A stretch of 64,000 nt of DNA from Pedobacter steynii. GTDB taxonomy: Bacteria > Bacteroidota > Bacteroidia > Sphingobacteriales > Sphingobacteriaceae. Made by a program: the position numbers and the translations under genes. Shown here piece after piece: positions 15,817 to 25,421 of this stretch. Every line of letters starts with the position of its first letter. Position 1 is the stretch's first letter. The stretch lies in the NCBI RefSeq assembly GCF_900103665.1, contig NZ_FNGY01000006.1, positions 310,001 to 374,000 of the forward strand, read 5' to 3'. Below the pieces are notes generated by a model. That model saw nothing but the letters and a program-made list of their open reading frames with translations. It did no database searches and had not been told where the DNA came from.

Positions 15817-17199
15817 ATGGCTATTGGATTCTCTTTAACAACATCAAAGCAACTCATACCGAAAGCAGAAGCAATAAACACAAGGTTTATTATCATGATC
15901 AGCATGGTGGCTGCACTAGGTGGTCTCTTATTTGGGTTTGACACGGCAATTATCTCAGGTGCTATTCCCTATATTACATCTTATTTTGGACTGGATGGAT
16001 TTTCGCTGGGTTGGGCGGTCAGTTCAATACTGATTGGTTGTGCTGTGGGGGCGATGCTGGCAGGTCTGCTGGCTGATAAATGTGGGAGACGAATGACACT
16101 TATTATGTGTGCGATATTGTTCGCCCTTTCCGGTCTGGGATCAGGTTTGTCTTCAGATTTTACTTTGTTCGTCATTTTTCGTTTGATCGGTGGGCTGGGT
16201 GTAGGTGCTGCGGCAATGATTTCCCCAATGTATATTGCTGAAACTGCACCTGCTTCTCTACGGGGGAGATTGGTGGCATTATACCAGCTGGCTATTGTTC
16301 TTGGTATATTGCTGGCCTATTTTTCCAATTATCTTTTTGATGGGTTTGGTGAGCACAACTGGCGGTATATGTTTATATCACAAATTGTTCCTTCTTTTTT
16401 GTTCCTGGCATTGCTGTTAGTTGTTCCTGAAACGCCACGTTGGCTGGTTAAAAATGGTCTTAAAGAGGATGCATTATTGATATTGACAAAAATATCGGGT
16501 AGTACGGCCGCTAATACGGAAATTGAAGAAATTGAAAATACTTTTAAACATGAAAAAGGTTCAAGCCTGAAAGTATTATTTAGCCGCGCATATCGTCCTG
16601 TATTATTCATAGGGATATTTATTGCCGTTTTTCAGCAAATCACAGGTATCAATTCCATTCTTTATTATGCGCCAGTAATATTTAAAGAAACAGGTCTGAG
16701 TACCGCATCTTCTATGTTGCAAACCATTGGTATTGGTGTCGTAAATGTAATATCAACTTTTATAGCTATCGGCTTAGTGGATAAGGTAGGTAGAAAAATA
16801 TTTCTGTTAAGTGGATGTGTATTAATGGGGTTGTCTTTAACGGCTATTTCATTTTGTTTTCATTTCCGGTATTTTGATAATTATGTGGTGCTCGGGTTTA
16901 TGCTGATGTATGTAGGAGCATTCGGATGTACACTTGGTGCTGTTACCTGGGTATACCTTTCAGAAATATTTCCCAACCGGGTACGGGGCATCGCAATGTC
17001 GGTTGCAACGCTCGCATTATGGCTTGCAGATTTCATCGTGACCTATACTTTTCCGGTAATGACCAGGGAACTTGGCACCTCAAATACGCTATTTTGTTAT
17101 GCTGCTTTTTGTCTGATTGCCTTTATATATATGTTTTTTAGACTACCGGAAACAAAAGGCAAGTCATTGGAAGAAATAGAATCCATTTTTATTAAATAA
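15817..17199 (+). CDS. Sugar porter family MFS transporter
   Basis: The 460-residue protein has 12 predicted transmembrane helices with sugar-porter signatures: FGFDTAIISGAI in helix 1, DKCGRRMT after helix 2, VPETPRWLV before the central loop, QQITGINSILYYAP in helix 7, and a C-terminal PETKGKSLEEIE. It imports a monosaccharide or related polyol by proton symport across the inner membrane. It is the first gene of an operon with a dioxygenase, an epimerase-like protein and a beta-helix protein, divergent from an AraC regulator. Confidence 0.93.
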   Translation: MAIGFSLTTSKQLIPKAEAINTRFIIMISMVAALGGLLFGFDTAIISGAIPYITSYFGLDGFSLGWAVSSILIGCAVGAMLAGLLADKCGRRMTLIMCAILFALSGLGSGLSSDFTLFVIFRLIGGLGVGAAAMISPMYIAETAPASLRGRLVALYQLAIVLGILLAYFSNYLFDGFGEHNWRYMFISQIVPSFLFLALLLVVPETPRWLVKNGLKEDALLILTKISGSTAANTEIEEIENTFKHEKGSSLKVLFSRAYRPVLFIGIFIAVFQQITGINSILYYAPVIFKETGLSTASSMLQTIGIGVVNVISTFIAIGLVDKVGRKIFLLSGCVLMGLSLTAISFCFHFRYFDNYVVLGFMLMYVGAFGCTLGAVTWVYLSEIFPNRVRGIAMSVATLALWLADFIVTYTFPVMTRELGTSNTLFCYAAFCLIAFIYMFFRLPETKGKSLEEIESIFIK

Positions 17200-17213
17200 T
17201 TAAAATCATTCAC

Positions 17214-18092
17214 ATGAGTTTTGAACAGGCATATATAGCGGGCGGAAAAGTATCACCTGCTAACATCAAATTTTATAAGGAGTCTGGTTATCTTGTTGCA
17301 GAGCAACTGTTGAGCAGTGACGAAATTGATGAGCTGAAAATAGAAACAGTAGAGATATTTAAGGGGAACCGCGGGCATGTGGATGGAATGGTCGATCCGG
17401 AGAATTTAACAAATGATGAGATACTTAAAAAATATGTAGCGATACATTTTCCACATAAAATATCCGAAGTGATTAAAACATATTTGAATCATGAAAAGGT
17501 GGTTGATATACTTACAAAGATTGTAAGTCCAAACGTAAAATGCATGCAATCTATGTTGTTTGTAAAAGCTCCGGGGAAAGCTGGTCAGGCTTGGCACCAG
17601 GATGAGTATTACATTCCTACCCGAGATAAATCTTTAATAGGTGTCTGGATTGCGATCGATAATGCTACCATTGAAAATGGTTGTTTGTGGATAGTCCCGG
17701 GATCAAACAAACCTGGGTATATTATGAAAAGGGTGCCGAATAGCAGTAAGGAATATGCCGATGTGGATACCGTTGACGTATCAGGCTTTACAAAGGAAAA
17801 TATCATTCCTGTTGAAGTTAAAAGTGGCTCAGTTGTTTTTTTTAATGGATATACTTTGCACAGTTCTTTGAAAAATAAGACGACGGATTGTTTTCGTACC
17901 GCATTGGTTAATCACTATATGACTGCGGAATCTATGTTGCCATGGGATCAGGATGGTAAATTTGAACCCACAGAGGATCTAAGGGATATTATGATGGTTT
18001 CTGGCGAAGACCCTTACGCCTATAAAGGTGTTTTGGATAAGAATAAGCCCTATTTACGACCGGAAACTTTGAAAATTAAAACAACTGAATAG
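17214..18092 (+). CDS. Phytanoyl-CoA dioxygenase (PhyH) family protein
   Basis: The 292-residue protein fits the Fe(II)/2-oxoglutarate dioxygenase superfamily. The facial triad is visible as His128-x-Asp130 (WHQDEYY) and distal His216 (GYTLHSS). Arg228 (FRTAL) is placed to bind 2-oxoglutarate. PhyH relatives hydroxylate small molecules, including sugar derivatives, osmolytes and secondary metabolites. It lies 14 bp after the sugar porter and 5 bp before the epimerase-like gene, so its substrate is probably the imported compound. The exact reaction cannot be told. Confidence 0.9.
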   Translation: MSFEQAYIAGGKVSPANIKFYKESGYLVAEQLLSSDEIDELKIETVEIFKGNRGHVDGMVDPENLTNDEILKKYVAIHFPHKISEVIKTYLNHEKVVDILTKIVSPNVKCMQSMLFVKAPGKAGQAWHQDEYYIPTRDKSLIGVWIAIDNATIENGCLWIVPGSNKPGYIMKRVPNSSKEYADVDTVDVSGFTKENIIPVEVKSGSVVFFNGYTLHSSLKNKTTDCFRTALVNHYMTAESMLPWDQDGKFEPTEDLRDIMMVSGEDPYAYKGVLDKNKPYLRPETLKIKTTE

Positions 18093-18097
18093 CTGAT

Positions 18098-18958
18098 ATG
18101 GAACTGAATTTTTTTTGTCCGCGTTGGGGAACTGAACATATCAAGCTGAACGAGTTCTTCAAACAAGCTAAATTGCAGGGATATGATGGTATAGAATATG
18201 CCATCCCGGGTGATTTACCTATCTCAATGATTGATGAGATTTTTAACCTGGCTGCGAAGGAAGATCTGTTATTAATAGTCCAACATTATGATACCAATGA
18301 GACAGATTACCACAAGCATGGTGATATTTATAACTCCTGGCTATGGAAAATGAAGGATTACAAACCGCTTAAAATTAATTCGCAGACCGGGAAGGATTTT
18401 TTTACCTTCCGGGAGAACGCCTCTTTGATTAATGCAGCGCGGAAATTCAGTCAGGATACAGGCATTAAGGTGTATCATGAAACCCATCGGAATAAATTCT
18501 CATTCGCAGCACATATTACCAAAGAGTATTTGCTTAATATCCCTGATTTGCAAATTACGTTGGATGCCTCACATTGGGTCTGCGTAGCTGAATCATTTTT
18601 AGAAAATCAGCAGGACGCTATGCAATTGGCCATTGAAAGAACAGAACATATTCATGCGAGGGTGGGCTATGAAGAAGGCCCACAGGTACCTGATCCACGA
18701 GTTCCTGAATGGCAGCACGCATTAAATGTCCATTTGAGCTGGTGGGATAAGGTGGCGGAACGTAAAAGGCGGGAAGGTGCAGATGCGATGCTAACCATAA
18801 CACCTGAGTTTGGGCCATTTCCCTATATGGTTTCAATGCCGTTTACCCAACAGCCCATTACTAATCAATGGGAAGTAAATGCATATATGATGCAAATATT
18901 GAGAGAAAGGTATTGCTCAGGATTTCAGCATCATGATATACAAGGGAAAAAGATTTAA
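18098..18958 (+). CDS. Sugar phosphate isomerase/epimerase (TIM barrel)
   Basis: The 286-residue protein matches the xylose isomerase-like TIM barrel family. Likely metal ligands are Glu128 (YHETHR), Asp156 (LDASHW), His186 (HIHARVG) and Glu237 (TPEFGP). Members isomerise or epimerise ketoses, inosose and related compounds. It sits 5 bp after the dioxygenase gene and just before the beta-helix gene, which suggests sequential processing of one imported sugar or sugar-like acid. Substrate unknown. Confidence 0.9.
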   Translation: MELNFFCPRWGTEHIKLNEFFKQAKLQGYDGIEYAIPGDLPISMIDEIFNLAAKEDLLLIVQHYDTNETDYHKHGDIYNSWLWKMKDYKPLKINSQTGKDFFTFRENASLINAARKFSQDTGIKVYHETHRNKFSFAAHITKEYLLNIPDLQITLDASHWVCVAESFLENQQDAMQLAIERTEHIHARVGYEEGPQVPDPRVPEWQHALNVHLSWWDKVAERKRREGADAMLTITPEFGPFPYMVSMPFTQQPITNQWEVNAYMMQILRERYCSGFQHHDIQGKKI

Positions 18959-19021
18959 ATAAGAGGAATGGAAACTAATGTAATCTCAGTGTTTTTAAAA
19001 AGAAACTATACAAAAAATAAG

Positions 19022-20932
19022 ATGGTATTGAAAAAGCTTAAATTATTGACTTTAGTCGTATTGGCCTCTATGGCTGTCTCTGCTAAGGAATATCATGTAT
19101 CTGTAAATGGTAATGATGCAAATGATGGAAGTCTGCCTAAGCCATTTAAAACGATTATGGCTGCGGCAAATGTGGCCATGCCGGGAGATGTGGTCACTGT
19201 TCATGCAGGTATATACCGGGAGCAGGTGACTCCTCCCCGCGGGGGCAATTCAGAACAGGAACGGATTGTTTACCAGGCAGCCAAAGGAGAGAAGGTTGAG
19301 GTTAAAGGTTCGGAAAGAATCCAAGGCTGGGAGAAAATTGGAAATGATGTCTGGGAAGTGAAAATTCCGAACCGCTATTTCGGGAAATTTAATCCATACA
19401 GCGATTTAATTCGTGGCGATTGGTACTGGCCTCCGAAAGACAGTAAGTATCATACCGGGGCTGTATATCTGAATGGGGACTGGTTGATGGAAGCGCTCAA
19501 ACAAGAGGATATCATGAAACCGACGGACGAAAAAAATCCACTCTGGTTTGCAACTGTTGATTCAAGCTTTACCACAATACGGGCACAGTTTAAAAATGTG
19601 AATCCTAATAACGAAAGAGTTGAAATCAATGTAAGACAGACTGTTTTTTATCCCGATAAGCCATTTATTAATTACATCACGATCCAGGGTTTTACCATGC
19701 AGCACGCGGCTACGAATTGGGCACCACCTACTGCGGAACAAATGGGGCTTATTGGCACCCACTGGAGTAAAGGATGGGTTATTGAGAATAATATAATACA
19801 GTATTCAAAATGTGTGGGCATAGCATTAGGTAAATATGGAGATAAATGGGATAATAACAACACCGAATCGGCAGAGGGATATGTAGGCACCATCAAGCGG
19901 GCGTTGGCATTTGGATGGAATAAAAGTAGTATAGGAGGGCATATTGTTCGTAATAACACCATCGCGTATTGTGAGCAGGCAGGCATAGTAGGCAGTATGG
20001 GTTGTGCATTTAGTACGGTTGAAGGCAATACTATTCATGATATTCATGTCAGAAAACTATTTGGTGGTGCAGAAATGGCTGGTATTAAATTTCATGGGGC
20101 TGTTGATGTACAAATCAATAACAATCATATCTTCAGTACCAATATGGGGATTTGGCTCGATTGGATGGCGCAGGGCGTACAGGTAAAGAATAACCTGATG
20201 CACGGGAATGGACTGGATGTTTTCTTAGAAGTAAATCATGGGCCAATGCTGGTGAGTAACAATATATTACTTTCCAAAACCAATTTGCTGATGAACTCCA
20301 GTGGTGCTGTATTCGCACACAATATCTTTGGTGGCAATATGAATGTGGTTTCCTATGACAACAGGTTAACGCCATATCTCAAACCACATTCTACTTTTAT
20401 GGCAGGGTTACATGACAATCCTGGTGGCGATGTTCAATTTGTAAATAATTTATTTGTAAATGGGGGCAATGCAGGTGAATACAAGAAAGCCATATTGCCA
20501 GTGACCTTTGATGGGAATGTTTATGTGAAGGGGGCTGTAAGGGCAGTTGCAGGAGATAAAAAAAGGAGCTTTGGCGAAATAAGCCCTGAAGCAAAAGAGA
20601 AACTTAAAAATGTGGCAGATAAAGATGCAGTAGAAATAAACTTTTTGGCGGAGGGGAATTTTGATGCTGGTGCAAAGTTGATCAGGGAAAAGGAAAAAAT
20701 GTATCTTGAAATAACCCTTGACAAAAATTGGCAAACCAAACAAAAAAGAAAATTGGTCACAAGCCAGCTGTTGGGTAAAGTCATTATCCCCGATTTGCCA
20801 TTCGAGAATCCAGATGGCTCCCGGCTAAGGATTGATACTGATTATTCTGGCAGGAAACGCAATATTCTCAATCCGTACCCCGGCCCCTTTGAAATATTGA
20901 AAAGTGGAGGGCAACGAATAAGAGTATGGTAA
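19022..20932 (+). CDS. Secreted right-handed beta-helix (pectate lyase-like) protein
   Basis: The 636-residue product begins with a signal peptide (about residues 1-21, ending SMAVSA). The start at 19022 is chosen because the 18 extra codons of the longer frame would bury that signal peptide. Residues 23-70 have the DUF1565-like opening (YHVSVNGNDANDG, GDVVTVHAGIYRE). Many beta-helix turns with NNTI/NNHI-type asparagine ladders follow up to about residue 480, then a Lys-rich C-terminal segment. It is probably an extracytoplasmic polysaccharide lyase or glycoside hydrolase. It is the last gene of the sugar porter operon and could release the sugar that the operon consumes; no catalytic residue can be assigned. 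Confidence 0.85.
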   Translation: MVLKKLKLLTLVVLASMAVSAKEYHVSVNGNDANDGSLPKPFKTIMAAANVAMPGDVVTVHAGIYREQVTPPRGGNSEQERIVYQAAKGEKVEVKGSERIQGWEKIGNDVWEVKIPNRYFGKFNPYSDLIRGDWYWPPKDSKYHTGAVYLNGDWLMEALKQEDIMKPTDEKNPLWFATVDSSFTTIRAQFKNVNPNNERVEINVRQTVFYPDKPFINYITIQGFTMQHAATNWAPPTAEQMGLIGTHWSKGWVIENNIIQYSKCVGIALGKYGDKWDNNNTESAEGYVGTIKRALAFGWNKSSIGGHIVRNNTIAYCEQAGIVGSMGCAFSTVEGNTIHDIHVRKLFGGAEMAGIKFHGAVDVQINNNHIFSTNMGIWLDWMAQGVQVKNNLMHGNGLDVFLEVNHGPMLVSNNILLSKTNLLMNSSGAVFAHNIFGGNMNVVSYDNRLTPYLKPHSTFMAGLHDNPGGDVQFVNNLFVNGGNAGEYKKAILPVTFDGNVYVKGAVRAVAGDKKRSFGEISPEAKEKLKNVADKDAVEINFLAEGNFDAGAKLIREKEKMYLEITLDKNWQTKQKRKLVTSQLLGKVIIPDLPFENPDGSRLRIDTDYSGRKRNILNPYPGPFEILKSGGQRIRVW

Positions 20933-20956
20933 CGCCATAATCCGGTGTCTTTCTTT

Positions 20957-20964
20957 TATCTTTG
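20957..20964 (+). promoter_or_regulatory. -7 promoter box for the ABC-F gene
   Basis: TATCTTTG matches TAnnTTTG, 25 bp before the proposed GTG start at 20989. The TTG that could open a longer reading frame (20962) is the end of this box, so it cannot be the translation start. Confidence 0.5.
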
Positions 20965-20988
20965 CCAATAACTCAATATTTCCATACT

Positions 20989-22623
20989 GTGATTAATGTA
21001 AATAACATCTCCGTTTCATTTGGCGGAACTACGCTGTTTAGCGACGTAACCTTTTCGATAAACGAGAACGATAAGATCGCCCTGATGGGCAAGAATGGCG
21101 CAGGCAAGTCGACCATCCTGAAGATCATTGCCGATGCGGCTAAACCTACTTCTGGTAATGTAACCGGTCCAAAGGATGCGGTAATCGCATATTTGCCACA
21201 GCATTTCCTCACTGAGGATAAGGTGACCGTTTTTGAAGAAACGATGAAAGCTTTTCAAGAGGTAAACCAGATGCAAAAAGAACTTGATGAGCTAAATGAG
21301 CAGCTTACTATTCGTACCGATTACGAAAGTGATGATTACATGAAGCTGATCGAACGTGTGTCGGAACTGAGCGAAAAGTTTTATTCGATTGAAGAGGTCA
21401 ATTATGATGCAGAGGTAGAAAAGGTGCTAAAAGGCTTAGGTTTCGAACGCAAGGACTTTACCCGCCAGACGGCTGAATTTTCGGGCGGATGGCGCATGCG
21501 AATTGAGTTGGCTAAAATTCTGTTAAAGAAACCCGATCTCATCTTACTTGATGAGCCTACCAACCACATGGATATCGAGAGTATTCAATGGCTGGAAGAT
21601 TTCCTGATCAACTCGGCAAAGGCGGTTATGGTGATCTCACACGACCGTGCTTTTGTAGATAACATTACCAATCGTACCATTGAGGTTACCATGGGTAGAA
21701 TATACGATTACAAAGCTAAATACACGCATTATCTCCAGTTGCGTGCTGACCGCCGTGTGCACCAGCTGAAAGCCTACGAGGAACAACAACGTTTTATTGC
21801 AGATAACCAGGAATTCATAGACCGGTTTAGAGGAACTTACTCCAAAACCTTACAAGTGCAATCGCGCGTGAAAATGCTCGAAAAACTCGAAGTTATTGAG
21901 ATCGATGAAGTCGATACTTCGGCATTACGATTGAAATTTCCACCATCGCCACGCTCTGGTCAATATCCGGTAATTGTAGAAGAACTGACTAAAACTTATG
22001 GCGATCATGTCGTGTTCCAAAAAGCATCTATGGTGATCAAACTGGGTGAAAAGGTGGCATTTGTTGGTAAAAATGGTGAAGGTAAGTCGACGATGATCAA
22101 AGCGATCATGAATGAGATTGATTTTGAAGGAAGTTTGAAAGTAGGTCACAATGCTAAGATTGGATACTTCGCCCAAAATCAGGCCGCATTGCTTGACGAG
22201 AACTTAACGGTATTCGAAACCATTAACCAGATTCCATTAAGCGATGGTAGCATAAAAATAAAAGACCTTTTGGGTGCCTTTATGTTCAGTGGAGATGATA
22301 CCACGAAAAAAGTTAAAGTACTTTCCGGAGGAGAGAAAACCCGTTTAGCGATGATCAAGTTGCTGTTAGAACCTGTAAACTTGTTAATACTGGATGAGCC
22401 TACCAACCATTTGGACATGAAGACCAAAGACATTATCAAAGATGCGCTTAGGGATTTTGATGGTACTTTGATCCTGGTATCCCATGATCGGGATTTCCTG
22501 GATGGGTTGGCAGAAAAAGTATTCGAATTTGGTAATAAACGTGTTCGTGAGCACTTTGAGGACATCAAAGGATTCCTGGCCTATAAGAAAATGGATAGCT
22601 TAAAAGAAATCGAACAAAGCTAA
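20989..22623 (+). CDS. ABC-F family ATP-binding protein
   Basis: The product is 544 residues from GTG 20989. It has two ABC ATPase modules with no membrane domain: Walker A GKNGAGKST, signature FSGGWRMRIE and Walker B LILLDEPTNHMD in the first; GKNGEGKST, LSGGEKTRLA and LLILDEPTNHLD in the second. A charged linker with ELRADRR-like helices separates them. ABC-F proteins act on the ribosome in translation or antibiotic protection. The longer frame from TTG 20962 is rejected because it starts inside the -7 box. The gene is monocistronic, with a bidirectional terminator after it. Confidence 0.93.
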   Translation: MINVNNISVSFGGTTLFSDVTFSINENDKIALMGKNGAGKSTILKIIADAAKPTSGNVTGPKDAVIAYLPQHFLTEDKVTVFEETMKAFQEVNQMQKELDELNEQLTIRTDYESDDYMKLIERVSELSEKFYSIEEVNYDAEVEKVLKGLGFERKDFTRQTAEFSGGWRMRIELAKILLKKPDLILLDEPTNHMDIESIQWLEDFLINSAKAVMVISHDRAFVDNITNRTIEVTMGRIYDYKAKYTHYLQLRADRRVHQLKAYEEQQRFIADNQEFIDRFRGTYSKTLQVQSRVKMLEKLEVIEIDEVDTSALRLKFPPSPRSGQYPVIVEELTKTYGDHVVFQKASMVIKLGEKVAFVGKNGEGKSTMIKAIMNEIDFEGSLKVGHNAKIGYFAQNQAALLDENLTVFETINQIPLSDGSIKIKDLLGAFMFSGDDTTKKVKVLSGGEKTRLAMIKLLLEPVNLLILDEPTNHLDMKTKDIIKDALRDFDGTLILVSHDRDFLDGLAEKVFEFGNKRVREHFEDIKGFLAYKKMDSLKEIEQS

Positions 22624-22634
22624 AAATATGGCAG

Positions 22635-22678
22635 GGAAAGACTTTTGGTTTGGAGCACCTATCTTCAAAAGTCTTTCC
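22635..22678. terminator. Bidirectional terminator between ABC-F and hydrolase genes
   Basis: A perfect 13-bp inverted repeat, GGAAAGACTTTTG (22635-22647) with CAAAAGTCTTTCC (22666-22678), lies between convergent genes. One arm overlaps the last codons of the hydrolase. Confidence 0.75.
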
Positions 22679-23612
22679 TTTCCATTATATGCTTTATTCT
22701 TCTTAAAAAATCACTCTGCTGGTCGACAAAAGGATAATGAGCGCAATTGTGGATGATATGGAATTTGTTTTTACCGACAATTTTCTGCAGATCTGATACT
22801 TGTTTGGGCGAGAAAATGCCATCATCCGCTCCATAAACAGCAAACAGTTTTACACCCTTATTTGATAAGCCTTTTAAAATAGGCTTTGTATCAATATTCA
22901 CACGGGATTCATTTTTATAAAATAAAACTGGTGCCTGATCATTACGTATGTTGGACTTCGAAAATTCACCAGCCTCATATTCTTTATTCACCCTTATTGA
23001 TTCTTCCGTAGGCCGGGGCATTTTAAAATAGCCAAAACGAGCAGCAATCTGGTAAGTTAGGAGGCGATACTCCGCCCCGCGTTTATCCAGGGTGTTTATA
23101 TAATGTATCTTGTTAAAGGATGCTGAATCATTTTGCGCTATTGCCTTTTTTGCCCCGGTGTGAAGTATATGATTATAACTTTCCTGCTGTGCGAAAAGAG
23201 CACCTACCAAGATCAGACGTTCTACTTTTTCCGGGTATTGATTTGCAAATAAGGTTGAGACAATTCCACCGAAACTGTGGCCTATTAGATTCACCTTTTT
23301 TAGTCCATATTGCTCAATTAGTTGGTTGAGATCATTAAATGCTTCCTTAAAGGTGAGTTTGGCTGAGGTGTCTATCGAACGGCCTTCAGCTCTTCTGTCG
23401 TATGCTATTACAAAGAAACCCATGTCTGCCAATCTTTGTGCGGTCGTACCTTCAAATAGGGTTGCATTCCCTCTTGGGCCGCCGTGTATAAAAATCAATG
23501 AGGGGTTTTTACGATCTCCGTAGGCTTTAGAATATAAAGTTTGAGCAAATAGCGAGGGTAAACAAGTACATACAATAAGTGCGACTGTTATAAATATCTT
23601 TTTAGCAAGCAT
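22665..23612 (-). CDS. Secreted alpha/beta hydrolase
   Basis: From Met at 23612 the product is 315 residues with a signal peptide (about 1-23, ending SLFAQ). The oxyanion region IHGGPRGN, the nucleophile elbow GHSFGG (Ser113), a late YGADDG (acid Asp) and NCAHYP (catalytic His) are visible. The frame stays open 45 codons upstream to 23747, but that part would bury the signal peptide, so the shorter start is chosen. It is probably a periplasmic esterase or peptidase of the proline-iminopeptidase-like group; substrate unknown. It converges with the ABC-F gene and diverges from the exporter gene. Confidence 0.87.
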   Translation of the reverse strand: MLAKKIFITVALIVCTCLPSLFAQTLYSKAYGDRKNPSLIFIHGGPRGNATLFEGTTAQRLADMGFFVIAYDRRAEGRSIDTSAKLTFKEAFNDLNQLIEQYGLKKVNLIGHSFGGIVSTLFANQYPEKVERLILVGALFAQQESYNHILHTGAKKAIAQNDSASFNKIHYINTLDKRGAEYRLLTYQIAARFGYFKMPRPTEESIRVNKEYEAGEFSKSNIRNDQAPVLFYKNESRVNIDTKPILKGLSNKGVKLFAVYGADDGIFSPKQVSDLQKIVGKNKFHIIHNCAHYPFVDQQSDFLRRIKHIMERKDF

Positions 23613-23819
23613 AAAATGTGGGGCATAAATTCTATTTAGAACATGAGGTATTAAACATGCAAACAGAAGAAATAGCTCGGTTTTTATGGTAGGTAACCGA
23701 TCTTCAAAAATAGAAATAAACTCATGAAAACCTATTCCTTTTTGCATTTCTCCCGCACAATTTTAGGTATGTCCTATTCAACTTCATTCCTGTCCTAACA
23801 TCAGGATTACCATTCAAAT

Positions 23820-23827
23820 TACTTTTG
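23820..23827 (+). promoter_or_regulatory. -7 promoter box for the DHA2 transporter gene
   Basis: TACTTTTG matches TAnnTTTG and lies 34 bp before the ATG at 23862. No -33 TTG is seen at the usual distance. The remainder of the 249-bp divergent intergenic region shows nothing else that I can name. Confidence 0.45.
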
Positions 23828-23861
23828 TGAGGTAAAACACATATTATTAAAAATAACCGGT

Positions 23862-25292
23862 ATGCATGACGAAGTTATTCCTGAAAAAGTAGAAGATATC
23901 TCTTCAGTGCGATGGGTTCTGATCAGCCTTTCTCTTTCCATATTGCTTTCCTCGTTAAGTACCAGTATTGCCAACGTTGCATTGCCGACACTGGTACTGG
24001 AATTCAATGCTTCTTTCCAGGAGGTTCAGTGGGTTGTGCTGGCCTATCTTCTTGCTATTACAACAATGATTGTCAGTGTTGGGAAACTTGGCGATACCAT
24101 AGGCCGTAAGCGATTGTTGTTATTCGGACTATTTTTGTTCACATTGGCTTCGGTTTTATGTGGCGTGGTATCTTCGCTTTCCCTGCTGATCGTCTTTCGT
24201 ACGGCACAGGGGCTTGGTGCTGCTATTATGATGGCACTTTCGCTTGCCTTTGTTAGTGAAATGGTACCGAAAGAAAAATTTGGCCAAACGATGGGGTTAT
24301 TAGGAACGATGTCGGCAATTGGAACTGCTTTAGGCCCATCCCTTGCTGGTTTTTTGATCGCTGGAATGAGTTGGCGGTTGATTTTTCTTATTAATCTGCC
24401 TATAGGCATGCTTGCCTTTTTCCTGGTTAGTCGCTATCTGCCTGCTGATCGCCAGCGGATGAAGATCGGAGGGCTTGGTTTTGATTATATGGGCACGCTG
24501 CTACTCGCATTAACGCTTGCCGCATATGCGCTTGCTATGACGACAGGACATGGCCACTACGGTCTGTTTAATGTCGTTTTACTCTCGATTGCCATTTTTG
24601 GAGCCATACTATTTGTATGGACTCAGCGGAAAGTTGCAAGGCCATTAATTCAGTTGTCTGTTTTTCAAAGTCCGGTATGGAACGCTGCGCTGATCATGAA
24701 CATATTGGTTTCGACAGTAATGATGGCCACGTTGGTGATCGGGCCTTTCTATCTCTCCTCTGCTTTGGGACTCAGTCAGGCATCTGTTGGAATGGTGATG
24801 TCGGTTGGTCCGGTTGTATCTATACTGAGTGGTGTTCCCGCCGGTCGTATTGTTGACCATTGGGGGGCAGGTTTGTCGGTTATCATCGGACTGATCCTGA
24901 TGGCTGCTGGTTCATTTATGCTATCTGCTTTTTCAGGGGTATTCGGGATTGCAGGGTACATCGCTGCTATCGCCATTTTAACCCCTGGTTATCAATTGTT
25001 CCAGGCAGCGAATAGCACTTCGGTAATGACGGATGTTCTCCCAGGGCAACAGGGGGTAATGTCTGGTCTACTTAACTTGTCGCGCAATCTTGGACTGATC
25101 ACCGGCGCTTCGGTTATGGGAGCCGTATTTTTTCTTGCATCCGGGGCAAATGAAATGAAGTCAGCCAGTGCTGATGCCATTCTTACCGGTATGCAGATTA
25201 CCTTTGCAGTTGCAGGAACACTGGTGGTCTTTGCTTTAGCGATTGCGATATATCGTTCGAAACTTTTTAATGCGGTCATACAGGAACTTTAG
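23862..25292 (+). CDS. DHA2-type MFS drug exporter
   Basis: The 476-residue protein has about 14 transmembrane helices. Motif A reads GKLGDTIGRKRLLL after helix 2, and an antiporter-type motif C is present (GTALGPSLAGFL). This is the EmrB/QacA layout for proton-driven efflux of drugs or organic ions across the inner membrane. It is expressed alone, divergent from a secreted hydrolase. The substrate is not predictable. Confidence 0.9.
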   Translation: MHDEVIPEKVEDISSVRWVLISLSLSILLSSLSTSIANVALPTLVLEFNASFQEVQWVVLAYLLAITTMIVSVGKLGDTIGRKRLLLFGLFLFTLASVLCGVVSSLSLLIVFRTAQGLGAAIMMALSLAFVSEMVPKEKFGQTMGLLGTMSAIGTALGPSLAGFLIAGMSWRLIFLINLPIGMLAFFLVSRYLPADRQRMKIGGLGFDYMGTLLLALTLAAYALAMTTGHGHYGLFNVVLLSIAIFGAILFVWTQRKVARPLIQLSVFQSPVWNAALIMNILVSTVMMATLVIGPFYLSSALGLSQASVGMVMSVGPVVSILSGVPAGRIVDHWGAGLSVIIGLILMAAGSFMLSAFSGVFGIAGYIAAIAILTPGYQLFQAANSTSVMTDVLPGQQGVMSGLLNLSRNLGLITGASVMGAVFFLASGANEMKSASADAILTGMQITFAVAGTLVVFALAIAIYRSKLFNAVIQEL

Positions 25293-25421
25293 GCAGCTGC
25301 TTTGTGCCGGTTTCTGAGAACCCGGTCCGTTGTTCATCGGAACATAATCAATGATTTTGATTTGCCTTTATCTTAGATCTGAGGAAATTACATTATTATT
25401 GCTACAAAAAAAGAGGTAGGT

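Noticed and set aside
18968..19021. Longer start for the beta-helix protein
   Set aside because: The extra 18 codons are polar and would bury a good signal peptide starting at 19022.
23613..23747. 45-codon N-terminal extension of the alpha/beta hydrolase
   Set aside because: The extension precedes a clear signal peptide beginning at 23612 and occupies the divergent promoter region.
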